Shown: one piece after another, positions 36,399 through 44,802 of the stretch
Position numbering within the stretch: the first letter of the stretch is position 1
Layout: every line of letters starts with the position of its first letter
Assembly (NCBI GenBank): GCA_902536385.1
Contig: CACAWY010000007.1
Location: 1 to 55,825, forward strand
Origin: an uncultured Pelagibacteraceae bacterium
GTDB lineage: Bacteria > Pseudomonadota > Alphaproteobacteria > Pelagibacterales > Pelagibacteraceae
Reading direction: 5' to 3'
Length of the DNA: 55,825 bases
The notes under the pieces: model-generated
Told to the model about the DNA's origin: nothing
What the model saw: only the letters and a program-made list of their open reading frames with translations
Databases searched by the model: none
Program-made: the position numbers and the translations under genes

Positions 36399-37637
36399 TT
36401 ATAGATTTTTGGCCCAATTTGACAGTTTGGAAACCCCTTCTACTACATTTGGAGCAAATTTTTTTATCATCTCATTATCTATCTGGCTACAATCAGTAAC
36501 ATTTTTAAAAAATTCTTTTCCGTCAAAATCAGTATAGCTTAATCTTGTCAACATCTTTTTTGGTTTAAAGCCAAAATCTGAACCTGGCAACATGGCTACT
36601 CCGGTATCCCTCAAAATTGCTTCACATAATTTTGCTGAGCTTTTATATTTTTTATTTTTAAATTCAGGCATTAAATAAAAAGCACCTTGTGGCGGTGCCA
36701 TTAAAATCTTATTTGATTTTAAATTATTGTAAACATAATTTCCAACAGCTTGAAGAATAGCCCTCACTTTTAACTTATATTTTTTATGTTCATATGCGTA
36801 AGCTTCAACTGAGGCATATTGCGTTGGAGTATTTACGGTTGAATAAGACTCACTTGCTAAAGATTTTAGGCTTTTTAGAAATTCAGTAAGTTTTTTTGGT
36901 ACAGCTAGAAATCCAAGCCTCCATCCACCCGCGCCGCACCATTTACTTAGACCACCAGTGATGAAAGTTAATTCTGGATAGTACTTTGATATAGATTTGT
37001 AATTATTACTAAAAGTTAAATCTGTATAAATTTCATCTGATAAAACTAAAATTTTATATTTTTTAGCTATTTTAGCTAATTCTTCTATGTTATTACAAAC
37101 AGTTCCAGAAGGATTGTTAGGTGAATTAAGTATTAAAATTAAATTTTTACCTTTTCCTATTGATTTAATTTTTTTTTCAAGTTCTTTGCTTGATGGAAAC
37201 CAATTATTTGATCTAGAAGTTTCTAACCAATGAACTTTATTAGATCCAATTTCTGCTTGAGGTTCATAAGAAACCCAGCCTGGCGCAGGAATTATAATTT
37301 CACCATTAAATGCTATATGAATTAGTAACATTGCTTCTTTTGAACCAGGTGTTATCAAAATGTTTTCTTTTGGATAGTCATTTCCAGTTTTATTAAGTAA
37401 ATATTTTGAAATTTTTTCTCTTAATTCAGTTAATCCTTGAATTGGCAAATATTCTTTTCTATGAGCATTAATTTTCAATGCTTCGACAATTTTTTCTGGA
37501 ACTGGAAAGGGAGACTGACCAAAACCAAATTGATAAACTTTTTTTCCTTTAGAAATCAGTTCTTTAGATTTTTCATTAATTACAAGAGTCGAAGATTCTT
37601 TTAGCTTAAGAATTTTATTTTTAACTTTTGATGTCAT
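36399..37637 (-). CDS. Class I/II pyridoxal-phosphate aminotransferase
   Basis: Fold-type I PLP enzyme of 412 residues, aspartate-aminotransferase superfamily. Key segments are YQFGFGQSPFPVPEKI (substrate-binding N terminus), LNSPNNPSGTV (the PLP-pyridine Asn), LSDEIYTDLTF (Asp/Tyr contacts) and the PLP lysine in GGLSKWCGAGGWRLGF, with the following Arg. The C terminus has FGFKPKKMLTRLSYTDFD, containing the carboxylate-binding Arg. It is the most upstream gene of the minus-strand group with the TAXI-TRAP transporter, 63 bp from the binding-protein gene. The imported solute could be an amino or keto acid used by this enzyme, which is inference. Amino-acid specificity is not assigned. Confidence 0.88.
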   Translation of the reverse strand: MTSKVKNKILKLKESSTLVINEKSKELISKGKKVYQFGFGQSPFPVPEKIVEALKINAHRKEYLPIQGLTELREKISKYLLNKTGNDYPKENILITPGSKEAMLLIHIAFNGEIIIPAPGWVSYEPQAEIGSNKVHWLETSRSNNWFPSSKELEKKIKSIGKGKNLILILNSPNNPSGTVCNNIEELAKIAKKYKILVLSDEIYTDLTFSNNYKSISKYYPELTFITGGLSKWCGAGGWRLGFLAVPKKLTEFLKSLKSLASESYSTVNTPTQYASVEAYAYEHKKYKLKVRAILQAVGNYVYNNLKSNKILMAPPQGAFYLMPEFKNKKYKSSAKLCEAILRDTGVAMLPGSDFGFKPKKMLTRLSYTDFDGKEFFKNVTDCSQIDNEMIKKFAPNVVEGVSKLSNWAKNL

Positions 37638-37676
37638 TTGAACTTAAATTACCTATACGGGGACTGTCTATTGGAA

Positions 37677-37710
37677 GTCAAATCAATTGTTTAAAATAGG
37701 AACATTTGAC
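37677..37710. promoter_or_regulatory. Interlocked inverted repeats in divergent aminotransferase/helicase region
   Basis: GTCAAAT (37677-37683) mirrors ATTTGAC (37704-37710). A second pair, AATCAATT just inside the first arm and AATTGATT just after the second, interlocks with it. The 156-bp intergenic region separates divergent genes, so this is a possible operator. In such AT-rich DNA chance repeats are also common. Confidence 0.3.
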
Positions 37711-37793
37711 AAATTGATTCGGTCATGTTTTAATCCTACTTTGTTCTCAACTTTGATCTACATATAGTATAAATAAATTTATCAAACACAAAA

Positions 37794-40259
37794 ATGGAAA
37801 AAAAATCAGATAGAATAATTGCATTACTTGGACCTACCAATACCGGCAAGACACATGTTGCTATAGAAAAAATGTTTGAATTTGAGACCGGGATATTTGG
37901 ACTACCTTTAAGACTCTTGGCAAGGGAAGTATATGATAAATGCGTAAATAGAGTGGGTGGTGAAAAAGTGGCATTAATAACAGGTGAAGAAAAAATAATC
38001 CCAAGTTCAGCAAATTATTTTATTTGCACCGTAGAGTCGATGCCAAAAGATAAACAGGTTGATTTCGTCGCCATAGATGAAATTCAAATGTGTGCTGATA
38101 GAGAGAGAGGTCATATATTTACACAAAGATTACTAGAGTCACGTGGCAACAAACTTACAATGTTTTTAGGTTCACAAGTAATGAAAAGTATTATTAATGA
38201 TTTAGTTGAAAATGTAGAATTTGAAAAAAAAGAAAGATATTCAAAACTAAGCTACTCTGGGGTTAAAAAAATTTCAAGATTAGATAGAAAAGTTGCAATA
38301 ATAGCTTTTTCTATCGAGGAAGTTTATGCAATTGCTGAATTGGTAAGAAGACAAAAAGGAGGAGCGGCTGTAATTATGGGATCATTAAGTCCTAAAACAA
38401 GAAACTCACAGGTGGGATTATACCAATCTGGTGATGTAGATTATCTCATTGCTACAGATGCTATCGGTATGGGGCTTAATATGGATATTAACGAAATTTA
38501 TTTTTCAAATTTAAAAAAATTTGATGGAAAAAAAACAAGAAGATTAAATCTAATCGAAATGTCTCAAATTGCAGGTCGAGCTGGCAGGTATAAAAATGAT
38601 GGTGGCTTTGGTACAACTGGTGAATGTGAAACACTTAATTCAGATGAAATTGAAAAGATTGAAACCCATCAATTGCCTGATACAAAAACTATTTACTGGA
38701 GAAATTCTAATTTAAACTTTAAAAATCCTGAAAAATTGATTTCGTCCCTTGAGCTAAAGCCAAATAGAAAAAATCTTTGGAGAACAAACGACTCGCTAGA
38801 TGAGAGTGTTTTAAGGTTTTTTATAAAAAAAGGAGCTAATAATATAATTTACCATAAAAATTTAGAATTACTTTGGGAATGTTGTCAAATACCTGATTTT
38901 GAAAAAAAGGCTTACGGACAGCACATAAATATTATTGATAAAGTTTTTCAATTCTTAACTACTAGAAAAAATAGGATACCTAGCACTTTTATGAAAGAAC
39001 AACTTAAAGGTCTTGAAAAAGATCATGGTAACGTAGATTTGCTTTCTCATAGATTGTCTAATGTAAGGACTTGGTCATATGTTGCAAATAAAAAAAATTG
39101 GGTAGAAAATTCAGATTATTGGATTCAACTCACAAAAAATATTGAAGATAAATTGTCAGATAAACTACATGATGAACTGACGAAAAGCTTTATAGATAAA
39201 AAAATAAGTATTCTATCAAGAAGTTTAAAACAAGATCTTATTTTAAATACAGAGATAAATGATGAAAATAAAGTTCATATTGATGGACAATTGATAGGGG
39301 AACTTAAAGGACTTAAATTTATCATAGAAATTACCTCGAAAACTTTAGACACCGATATAAAGTCTATAAAAAAGGCTGCGAGAAAAGGTGTTGAAAAAGA
39401 ACTAATAAAAAGAGTTGATGAGATTTTAGATAAAGGTGAAATAGATCTTAATAAAGATTGTAACTTTATTTGGAAAAATAACCCTATTGCAAGACTTAGA
39501 AAAGGCAATAGCTATTTAAATCCAGAAATAGATATTATTGCAGATGAGTCATTAAACATTGAGTCGAAATTAAAACTAATTAAATATCTGAGTGATTGGT
39601 TAGCTAAGTATATTAACGATATATTAGGTGATCTCGTCCTTCTCACAAAACATAAAATTTCAAACCAATATTTAAGAGGTTTAATATTTCAACTTTATGA
39701 AAATAATGGAGTAATTAAACGAAATGAAGTAGAAAAAATTGTAAAGTCTATTCCAGCAGATGAAAGAAGGAAATTATGGGGTATGGGAATTAAAATAGGA
39801 AGATATCATATTTATTTACCAAAAATGCTTAAACCAAAAGCAGTGGAGTTTAGAATTAGCTTGTGGAAAATATTTCACAATCTTCCAGATCAAAACTCAA
39901 TTCCTAAATCAGGATTAAATTTTCTAAGTAACGTCAAAATGGAAAAAAAATTTCTTTTATTATGTGGATTTGAAAATTTTAAAGATTTTTATGTTAGAAT
40001 AGATATTTTAGAGAAATTATTTATTAAAATTATTGAAAATACAAAAGAAAAAAAATTTAAAATTAATGCTGAAATGATGAATCTATTGGGATGTTCCAAA
40101 GAGAATTTTTATAAATTAATGAGTTACATGAACTATAAAAAGGATAAAGTAGCAGATACCTATATTTTTAAAGGTGAGACAAAGAAAAAAAAGAAAATAA
40201 TACGATTTGACAAAAAAGATAATCCATTTAAAAAACTACTTTCTTTAAATATTAAATAA
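37794..40259 (+). CDS. Suv3-like superfamily 2 RNA helicase
   Basis: ATP-dependent helicase of 821 residues, related to the mitochondrial SUV3 and alphaproteobacterial helicase group. Walker A is ALLGPTNTGKTHVAIEKM and Walker B is FVAIDEIQMCADRERGH. The SF2 C-terminal motifs are present: YLIATDAIGMGLNMDI (motif V) and QIAGRAGRY (motif VI). The long C-terminal region is helical and Lys-rich and ends with a short winged-helix-like segment (NAEMMNLLGCSKENFYKLM). Its probable role is RNA turnover or structural remodelling. In many alphaproteobacteria this gene precedes an S4-domain gene, fdxA and carD; here a TerB-like gene takes the S4 position. Its stop abuts the next start. Confidence 0.9.
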   Translation: MEKKSDRIIALLGPTNTGKTHVAIEKMFEFETGIFGLPLRLLAREVYDKCVNRVGGEKVALITGEEKIIPSSANYFICTVESMPKDKQVDFVAIDEIQMCADRERGHIFTQRLLESRGNKLTMFLGSQVMKSIINDLVENVEFEKKERYSKLSYSGVKKISRLDRKVAIIAFSIEEVYAIAELVRRQKGGAAVIMGSLSPKTRNSQVGLYQSGDVDYLIATDAIGMGLNMDINEIYFSNLKKFDGKKTRRLNLIEMSQIAGRAGRYKNDGGFGTTGECETLNSDEIEKIETHQLPDTKTIYWRNSNLNFKNPEKLISSLELKPNRKNLWRTNDSLDESVLRFFIKKGANNIIYHKNLELLWECCQIPDFEKKAYGQHINIIDKVFQFLTTRKNRIPSTFMKEQLKGLEKDHGNVDLLSHRLSNVRTWSYVANKKNWVENSDYWIQLTKNIEDKLSDKLHDELTKSFIDKKISILSRSLKQDLILNTEINDENKVHIDGQLIGELKGLKFIIEITSKTLDTDIKSIKKAARKGVEKELIKRVDEILDKGEIDLNKDCNFIWKNNPIARLRKGNSYLNPEIDIIADESLNIESKLKLIKYLSDWLAKYINDILGDLVLLTKHKISNQYLRGLIFQLYENNGVIKRNEVEKIVKSIPADERRKLWGMGIKIGRYHIYLPKMLKPKAVEFRISLWKIFHNLPDQNSIPKSGLNFLSNVKMEKKFLLLCGFENFKDFYVRIDILEKLFIKIIENTKEKKFKINAEMMNLLGCSKENFYKLMSYMNYKKDKVADTYIFKGETKKKKKIIRFDKKDNPFKKLLSLNIK

Positions 40260-40649
40260 ATGAATAAATTAGATAAAGAGAGTATTGTTGGTATATCTGC
40301 ATTATTGGTTCACGCAGCAAACATTGATGAGATTTATTCTGATCATGAGAAAGATTTAGTAAAAAGTTTTATTAAATCTTACTTAAAGGATGAGGACCCT
40401 GATGAAATTTTACAGAAAGCCGAAAATTTAGAAAATGATTCAAACCAACTTTTAAATTATACAAATATTATTAAAGAAAATACTTTTGAAGTTAAAAAAG
40501 ATATTATTGAACATCTTTGGAAAGTAATTATATCCGATAATTCAATTGACCAGTACGAGGCAAATTTGATGAGAAGAGTATGTGGTTTAATTTATTTTCC
40601 TGACAAAGAATGTGCCGAAATTAAATTAAAATTAATGGATTCTAAATGA
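40260..40649 (+). CDS. TerB-like helical protein
   Basis: Protein of 129 residues with the helical TerB fold pattern. It shows [28 protein letters not shown] with acidic residues placed like the TerB metal-binding positions, and [22 protein letters not shown], the second half-repeat. No signal peptide or membrane segment is visible. The ATG directly follows the helicase stop and the 3' end overlaps fdxA by four bases, so it is embedded in a tightly coupled operon. TerB proteins are linked to tellurite resistance and membrane-associated stress complexes, but the role of stand-alone members in this position is unknown. Confidence 0.75.
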   Translation: MNKLDKESIVGISALLVHAANIDEIYSDHEKDLVKSFIKSYLKDEDPDEILQKAENLENDSNQLLNYTNIIKENTFEVKKDIIEHLWKVIISDNSIDQYEANLMRRVCGLIYFPDKECAEIKLKLMDSK

Positions 40650-40987
40650 CTTATATTGTTAAAGACGAATGTATAAAATGCAAATTGACAGATTGTGTGG
40701 AAGTCTGCCCAGTTGATTGTTTTTACGAAGGTGAAAATATGTTGGTAATTAATCCTGACGAATGTATCGATTGTGGAGTTTGCGAACCAGAATGTCCAAT
40801 TGATGCAATTAAAGCAGATAGTGATGAAAGTGTAAATGATAAAGAAAAATGGTTGTTGCTTAATAAAAAGTTTTCTGCAATATGGCCTAATATTTCAAAA
40901 AAAAAAGAACCTATGAAAGACCATGAAAAATTCAAAAATATGAAAAATAAATATGATAAACATTTTTCGGAAAAACCTGGAAATTGA
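40646..40987 (+). CDS. fdxA: Seven-iron ferredoxin
   Basis: Bacterial FdxA-type 7Fe-8S ferredoxin of 113 residues, a cytoplasmic electron carrier. The cluster-binding part is [21 protein letters not shown] followed by [16 protein letters not shown]: the first motif (C-x7-C-x3-C form) supports a 3Fe-4S cluster and the second (C-x2-C-x2-C-x3-CP) a 4Fe-4S cluster. The C-terminal ~55 residues form the usual long tail with [17 protein letters not shown]. Overlap with TerB and a 4-bp gap to carD keep it inside the conserved helicase-fdxA-carD operon. Physiological partners are not shown by the sequence. Confidence 0.96.
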   Translation: MTYIVKDECIKCKLTDCVEVCPVDCFYEGENMLVINPDECIDCGVCEPECPIDAIKADSDESVNDKEKWLLLNKKFSAIWPNISKKKEPMKDHEKFKNMKNKYDKHFSEKPGN

Positions 40988-40991
40988 ATAA

Positions 40992-41654
40992 ATGGTAAAA
41001 AAGAAAAAAACAAAAAAAACAAAAAAAATTAAAATTTCTAAAAAAGCTAAAGTAAAGGCTTCCAAAAAAATAATTGATAAAAAAAGTACCTCACAAAATC
41101 TTGATGAAAAACCTGAGATAAAAAAAATTAAAAAACAAGCCACAGAAAAAAAAATTTATAACTTGAAAGACTTTGTTGTATATCCCAAACACGGTGTGGG
41201 GAGAATTACTGCTATTGAAAAAGCTAAAATAGGAGATATTGATATTCAGTTTTATAAAATATTAGTTGAAAAAGAAAAATTGACTTTAACAGTACCTATA
41301 AATCAGCAATCAAAACTTAGACCCATAGCATCCATAAATCAAATTAATAAGTGTATTTCTATTTTAAAAACTAAACCCAAGATAAAAAGAACAATGTGGA
41401 GTAGACGTGCTCAAGAGTATGAACAAAAAATTAATTCTGGAAAAATATACGAACTTGCAGAAGTTGTAAAAGATCTAAATAAAAATACCGATATAATTGC
41501 GGATCAATCTTACTCTGAAAGGCAACTATTTGAAAAAGCTTATGAAAGACTAAAATCTGAGTTTGAAGCAGTATTAAAGGTAAATCCAGAGGACGTACAG
41601 AAAAAAATGGATAAGGCTTTAGGCAGAGTAAAAATTTTAGAGACGAATGAATAA
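40992..41654 (+). CDS. carD: CarD-family RNA-polymerase-binding regulator
   Basis: CarD/CdnL-type transcription regulator of 220 residues that binds the RNA polymerase beta subunit and stabilises open complexes. The N-terminal ~50 residues are a Lys-rich, low-complexity extension (KKKKTKKTKKIKISKKAK). The RNAP-interaction Tudor-like domain follows: LKDFVVYPKHGVGRITAIE through LTLTVPINQQSKLRPI. The C-terminal helical DNA-binding domain includes RTMWSRRAQEYEQKINSG, VVKDLNKN and SYSERQLFEKAYERLKSE. The extension is longer than the core family needs and may contact nucleic acid. It is the last gene of the helicase-TerB-fdxA-carD operon and is followed by a strong hairpin. Confidence 0.93.
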   Translation: MVKKKKTKKTKKIKISKKAKVKASKKIIDKKSTSQNLDEKPEIKKIKKQATEKKIYNLKDFVVYPKHGVGRITAIEKAKIGDIDIQFYKILVEKEKLTLTVPINQQSKLRPIASINQINKCISILKTKPKIKRTMWSRRAQEYEQKINSGKIYELAEVVKDLNKNTDIIADQSYSERQLFEKAYERLKSEFEAVLKVNPEDVQKKMDKALGRVKILETNE

Positions 41655-41656
41655 AA

Positions 41657-41690
41657 AAACGCCCTTCTTAAAAATTTAAAAAGGGCGTTT
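41657..41690. terminator. Intrinsic terminator after carD
   Basis: AAACGCCCTT (41657-41666) pairs with AAGGGCGTTT (41681-41690), a 10-bp stem with a 14-nt A/T loop, just after the carD stop. A/T tracts on both sides suggest it can also serve the convergent micro-gene at 41705-41779. Confidence 0.8.
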
Positions 41691-41704
41691 AGTTAAAGAG
41701 AAAA

Positions 41705-41779
41705 CTATCTTCTTTTTCTTCTTCTTTTTTTAGCTTTCTTTTTAGTTTTCTTTTTAGCTTTTTTTCTTCTTTTAGCCAT
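41705..41779 (-). CDS. 24-residue polybasic micro-protein
   Basis: Small ORF from ATG 41779-41777 to TAG 41707-41705. It encodes Met-Ala followed almost only by Lys and Arg (MAKRRKKAKKKTKK, then more Lys/Arg, ending RRKRR), with three Ala and one Thr. A good Shine-Dalgarno sequence, GGGAGAAAAG, ends directly before the ATG. The ORF is bounded by the shared terminator on its 3' side. Composition resembles tiny ribosomal proteins such as bTHX or eL41, or a histone-H1-like tail, but this is compositional similarity only. About 210 bp of A/T-rich sequence upstream (41780-41989), with no gene that I can see, would hold its promoter. Expression is unproven. Confidence 0.6.
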   Translation of the reverse strand: MAKRRKKAKKKTKKKAKKRRRKRR

Positions 41780-41989
41780 CTTTTCTCCCTTGTTATTAAA
41801 CAAATCTTAATGATTCGTTTGTTATTTCAACATTAATTATTAAAAGATTCATGTCAAATATAAATTAATTTGCAAATTTGTTTCAAAATTAAAATTTTTA
41901 ATTAATTTTTTTTTAATTTTAGCAAAATTAAAAAAAGTTAGTAATATCAATGTTTTTTTAAGCAAATTAAATAAGTTTTAATTTAATTT

Positions 41990-43666
41990 TTAATAAAGAT
42001 TTTCTAGTTGTTGTTTATAAATATTAATTATTTCTTTTCTTTTTAACTTTAAAGTTGGTGTAAGCATTCCGTTTTTAATTGAAAATTCTTCATGAATTAA
42101 GACAAATTTTTTAATTTTTTCTATTAAAGTTAACTTTTTATTTATATTTTCAATTATAAGTTTAATTTTTTCTTTATTAATTTCTTTATCGCTAACAATT
42201 AATGCAACTAAATAATTTTTTTTATCTCCGTAAACAAAAGATTGTTTAATATTTTCATTTAAACATAAAATATTTTCAACTTTACTAGGAGAAATGTTGT
42301 CACCACCAAAATTTACTATAATATCTTTTTTTCTATCTGTAATTTTTAAATAATTATTACTATCTAATTCTCCTATATCTCCAGTGTGTAACCACCCATC
42401 TTTAATTACTTTTTCTGTTTCTTCCTTTAAATTCCAATATCCCAACATGACGTTTTCACCCCTAATAAGAATTTCCCCATCTTTTGCAATTTTAACTTCA
42501 TTAGTTCTGAAGGGAGGGCCTACTGACTCGACCTTGACTAAATTTGGTAAGTTACAACTCACGACTGGGGAGGCTTCTGTTAAACCATATCCTTGTAATG
42601 TAGGTAAACCAACTGCATTTAAAAATTCTCCAATATTTTTATCTAGTGCCCCTCCTCCAGATATGAAGGCTTGGAGATTACCGCCAAACTGATTTCTGAT
42701 TTTTTTTCTTACTAATTTTTCACACAAAAAATTTGTAATTTTTTCACCAAATTTCAATTGCTCTTTATTGAGTGTTTTTTTACCTAATTTTAAAGTTTGA
42801 TTTATCAGTTTTCTTTTTAACCCTGATTGCCTTTCAAAATTCATATTTATTTTTGTAAAAAGATTTTGATAAAATCTAGGAACAGCTGTCATGATTGAAG
42901 GCTTTGCAATTCCCATATTAGAAATCAATTTTTCTAAACTTTCGGCATAGAAAACTTTTGCTTCAACTATAATTTGTATAAATTGAACTGTATGTTCATA
43001 AGAATGTGATAATGGTAACCAGGTCAAAAATACCGGATCTTTTTTTTTAGTTAAAATTTCTAGTAATTCTACTGCACCTTCACAGTTAGACAGAATACCG
43101 CCATGACTTAAAACAACTCCTTTAGGATTTCCAGAAGTACCTGAGGTATAAATTATACAAGCAGGCATATTCCGTTTTAAATCTTTATTAACAATTTTTT
43201 CATTAACTTCTTCATTTAATATTTCTTCAATTAATAAGGTTTCAGCATCTACTTCTTCAAAGGATATTATTTTCTTAACATCGCTATTTATAAAATTTTT
43301 AATTTTAAGGAATTGATCTTGATTTGACACAAAGATCAATGAGGGCTTACAATCGTTTAAAATATATTCATAATCATTTGAAGAATAAGTTGTAAAAATA
43401 GGAACTGAAATCCCTCCTGCATTCATGATAGCGATATCGGTCATCAACCAATACGGTCTATTCTCAGAAAGAATTAAACATCTATCACCTTTTTTTATTA
43501 ACGATTTAATTTTTGCAGTAAGTTTATAAATTCTTTGAGTTGTATCTTCCCAATTATAAATTCGATTATGTGGTTTTAACCATTTTAAGAATGGTCTTTT
43601 ACCATCAACTTCTTCTGTTTTTTTGAAATAAAGTTCAACTAAGCTGTTTAATTTACTTATATCCAT
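41990..43666 (-). CDS. Long-chain acyl-CoA synthetase (AMP-forming)
   Basis: Adenylate-forming ligase of 558 residues of the FadD/ACSL class, activating fatty acids to acyl-CoA with ATP. The P-loop is IIYTSGTSGNPKGVVLSHGG and the A5 motif GYGLTEASPVVSC. The hinge motif is TDRKKDIIVNFGGDNISP, where the G-G-D-N-I-S-P form is typical of long-chain enzymes. LTWLPLSHSYEHT is also typical of ACSL proteins. The C terminus is slightly short of the usual length, ending KLKRKEIINIYKQQLENLY. It lies just downstream of the tRNA-Leu locus on the same strand, five bases from the tRNA 3' end. Before the element inserted it would have followed an intact tRNA gene. Confidence 0.9.
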   Translation of the reverse strand: MDISKLNSLVELYFKKTEEVDGKRPFLKWLKPHNRIYNWEDTTQRIYKLTAKIKSLIKKGDRCLILSENRPYWLMTDIAIMNAGGISVPIFTTYSSNDYEYILNDCKPSLIFVSNQDQFLKIKNFINSDVKKIISFEEVDAETLLIEEILNEEVNEKIVNKDLKRNMPACIIYTSGTSGNPKGVVLSHGGILSNCEGAVELLEILTKKKDPVFLTWLPLSHSYEHTVQFIQIIVEAKVFYAESLEKLISNMGIAKPSIMTAVPRFYQNLFTKINMNFERQSGLKRKLINQTLKLGKKTLNKEQLKFGEKITNFLCEKLVRKKIRNQFGGNLQAFISGGGALDKNIGEFLNAVGLPTLQGYGLTEASPVVSCNLPNLVKVESVGPPFRTNEVKIAKDGEILIRGENVMLGYWNLKEETEKVIKDGWLHTGDIGELDSNNYLKITDRKKDIIVNFGGDNISPSKVENILCLNENIKQSFVYGDKKNYLVALIVSDKEINKEKIKLIIENINKKLTLIEKIKKFVLIHEEFSIKNGMLTPTLKLKRKEIINIYKQQLENLY

Positions 43667-43670
43667 AACT

Positions 43671-43726
43671 TGGTGGGCGAAGAGAGACTCGAACTCTCAA
43701 GGTATTGCTACCACCGGATTTTGAGT
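43671..43726 (-). pseudogene. 3' half of host tRNA-Leu(CAA), split by insertion
   Basis: This is the minus-strand 3' part of a tRNA-Leu. It holds the anticodon loop (ACTCAAAAT), the 3' anticodon stem CCGG, the long variable arm (GGTA-GCAA-TACC), the T arm with GTTCGAGTC, the acceptor strand TTCGCCC, the discriminator A and encoded CCA. It has no 5' half next to it: the bases upstream on the minus strand belong to the mobile element. The matching 5' half is at 48752-48791, and together they rebuild a normal 87-nt tRNA. Confidence 0.93.
43718..43726. repeat. Attachment-site core, left copy
   Basis: ATTTTGAGT, identical to 48752-48760. The central TTTTGAG is the complement of the 7-nt anticodon loop CTCAAAA and is the likely crossover region. 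In the rebuilt empty site it is flanked by CCGGA/TCCGG, the anticodon stem. In the rebuilt element circle it is flanked by ACAC/GTGT, a separate short inverted repeat. Both have the usual layout of integrase core sites. Confidence 0.88.
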
Positions 43727-43756
43727 AGTGTGAGTGCTTCATTAACCCAGTAAATC

Positions 43757-43804
43757 TTACGCAAATTACACATAAAATTATGATGTAAGAGTAATGTAAG
43801 ACTA
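43757..43804. repeat. Left attachment arm: integrase arm-type sites
   Basis: Tandem 11-bp repeats ATGTAAGAGTA (43783-43793) and ATGTAAGACTA (43794-43804) match the pair near the right end. A TTACGCAA at 43757-43764 is mirrored by TTGCGTAA at 48705-48712. The rest of 43727-44052 (326 bp) holds no gene that I can see; it should contain this arm and the promoter of the plus-strand operon. Confidence 0.65.
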
Positions 43805-44052
43805 TTCCTTTCTTTTATCAGTCTAATTTATACGCAACAGAAAATAAATTAAAAAAAAATATCAAATCCAGCACTCTGCTTGTCTAAATAGTTATGTAAT
43901 GTTGAAGTATATTGAATGACCTGCGTAAGATACAATTAAATGCTCGTTTAAATAGTATCTTCTCTTGTCTTCTTACTGAAACATTTATCACTAGATAATT
44001 TTAGTCTACGACACTTTTATTGATGATGTGAGAAATAATAAAGTCGTCTTTG

Positions 44053-44553
44053 ATGACTTACGCTGAAATGCGTTTAAACGAAAGATACGAAATGAGATAC
44101 AAACGAGACTACGATAGAGAACAATTGAATAAGAGTTTTAAGTTAATAAAAGATACTGATGAGAATATACATTTAAAAGACAGACTAATTTCAGTATCAA
44201 CTCAAAAGACTAATTACTCAAAGAAGAAACTGCTTAAAATATTGTCTGTTTTAAACGCAATGCTGAACAGACGATTTTTGACTAGAAATTATATGACTAG
44301 AACAGATAGAGTAATTTTTTACTCATTTTTAGAGAAGTCACCAAGTAAGAAATTGCTTCATTCTCATATGATTTTGAGAGTGCCAAAATTCATAATGACT
44401 AATTATGAAAAATTAAGAGAGTTTTTTAGATACTTTAAAAAGAAAGTATTGAACTTCAATATGACTTATACGAACTATAAAAGACGAGATATTGCTACTA
44501 GATATTCGTCAAAAGAGTTCAACTCAAAAAACGATAATTACTTCGTATTTTGA
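44053..44553 (+). CDS. Candidate HUH-type Rep/relaxase-like endonuclease
   Basis: Basic protein of 166 residues from ATG 44053 (a TTG one codon earlier is open but not needed). No family was certain on reading, but three motifs in the right order suggest a single-Tyr HUH endonuclease. These are a strand ending in LISVSTQ (about 45-51), HSHMIL with His103 and His105 (about 103-108), and RYSSKE with Tyr151 and Lys154 (a Y-x2-K). YSFLEKSPSKKLLHSHMILRVP resembles the EK..HxH.l..P pattern of rolling-circle Rep proteins (cited here as FLEKSPS and HSHMILRVP). The length fits a stand-alone nuclease domain. It is the first gene of the plus-strand operon, followed by a hairpin at 44557-44574. A role in replicating or mobilising the excised element is inferred. 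Confidence 0.45.
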   Translation: MTYAEMRLNERYEMRYKRDYDREQLNKSFKLIKDTDENIHLKDRLISVSTQKTNYSKKKLLKILSVLNAMLNRRFLTRNYMTRTDRVIFYSFLEKSPSKKLLHSHMILRVPKFIMTNYEKLREFFRYFKKKVLNFNMTYTNYKRRDIATRYSSKEFNSKNDNYFVF

Positions 44554-44556
44554 TGA

Positions 44557-44574
44557 ATGAGTACAACTACTCAT
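44557..44574. repeat. Short hairpin after the Rep-like gene
   Basis: ATGAGTA and TACTCAT form a perfect 7-bp inverted repeat around the tetraloop CAAC, three bases after the stop codon of the Rep-like gene. There is no T tract, so it is not a clear terminator. A nick-site hairpin or an mRNA 3' structure is possible. The region 44554-44643 otherwise holds only a competing 43-codon frame starting at 44622. Confidence 0.45.
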
Positions 44575-44643
44575 AAATATCAAAAGAACTCATCTATGCG
44601 TTTCTGAAAAGATTTAACAAGATGAAAAAAAAGAGAACTAGAT

Positions 44644-44802
44644 ATGAACCCAAAGATAAAAGAACTACAAAGAAAAATAGACAACGCAATAAGTCAAAAG
44701 AAAAGAATGATGACCTTATCTTTATTAGACGAATTGCGTGCCGAACAAAATAAAGAAGAAAAACAAATTATACAGAAATTAAAACAAGAGAAGAAGTTAT
44801 GA
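44644..44802 (+). CDS. Small coiled-coil-like protein, 52 residues
   Basis: ORF from ATG 44644 to TGA 44800-44802. It encodes a highly charged helical peptide (MNPKIKELQRKIDNAISQKK, then LSLLDELRAEQ and a Lys/Glu-rich tail) with heptad-like Leu/Ile spacing. Its stop overlaps the ATG of the next gene in an ATGA arrangement, which supports it as a real, coupled gene. A second frame from ATG 44622 overlaps it and encodes a Lys/Arg-rich 43-residue peptide; the coupling makes me prefer the 52-residue one. No function is recognised. Confidence 0.45.
   Translation: MNPKIKELQRKIDNAISQKKRMMTLSLLDELRAEQNKEEKQIIQKLKQEKKL

Noticed and set aside
43727-44052. CRISPR-like or repeat array in the element's left end
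   Set aside because: Only two tandem 11-bp units occur, matched at the other end; this is an integrase arm, not an array.
44622-44753. Alternative 43-codon ORF overlapping the 52-residue ORF
   Set aside because: No coupling or clear ribosome site; composition is only Lys/Arg-rich. The other frame ends in an ATGA junction with the next gene.
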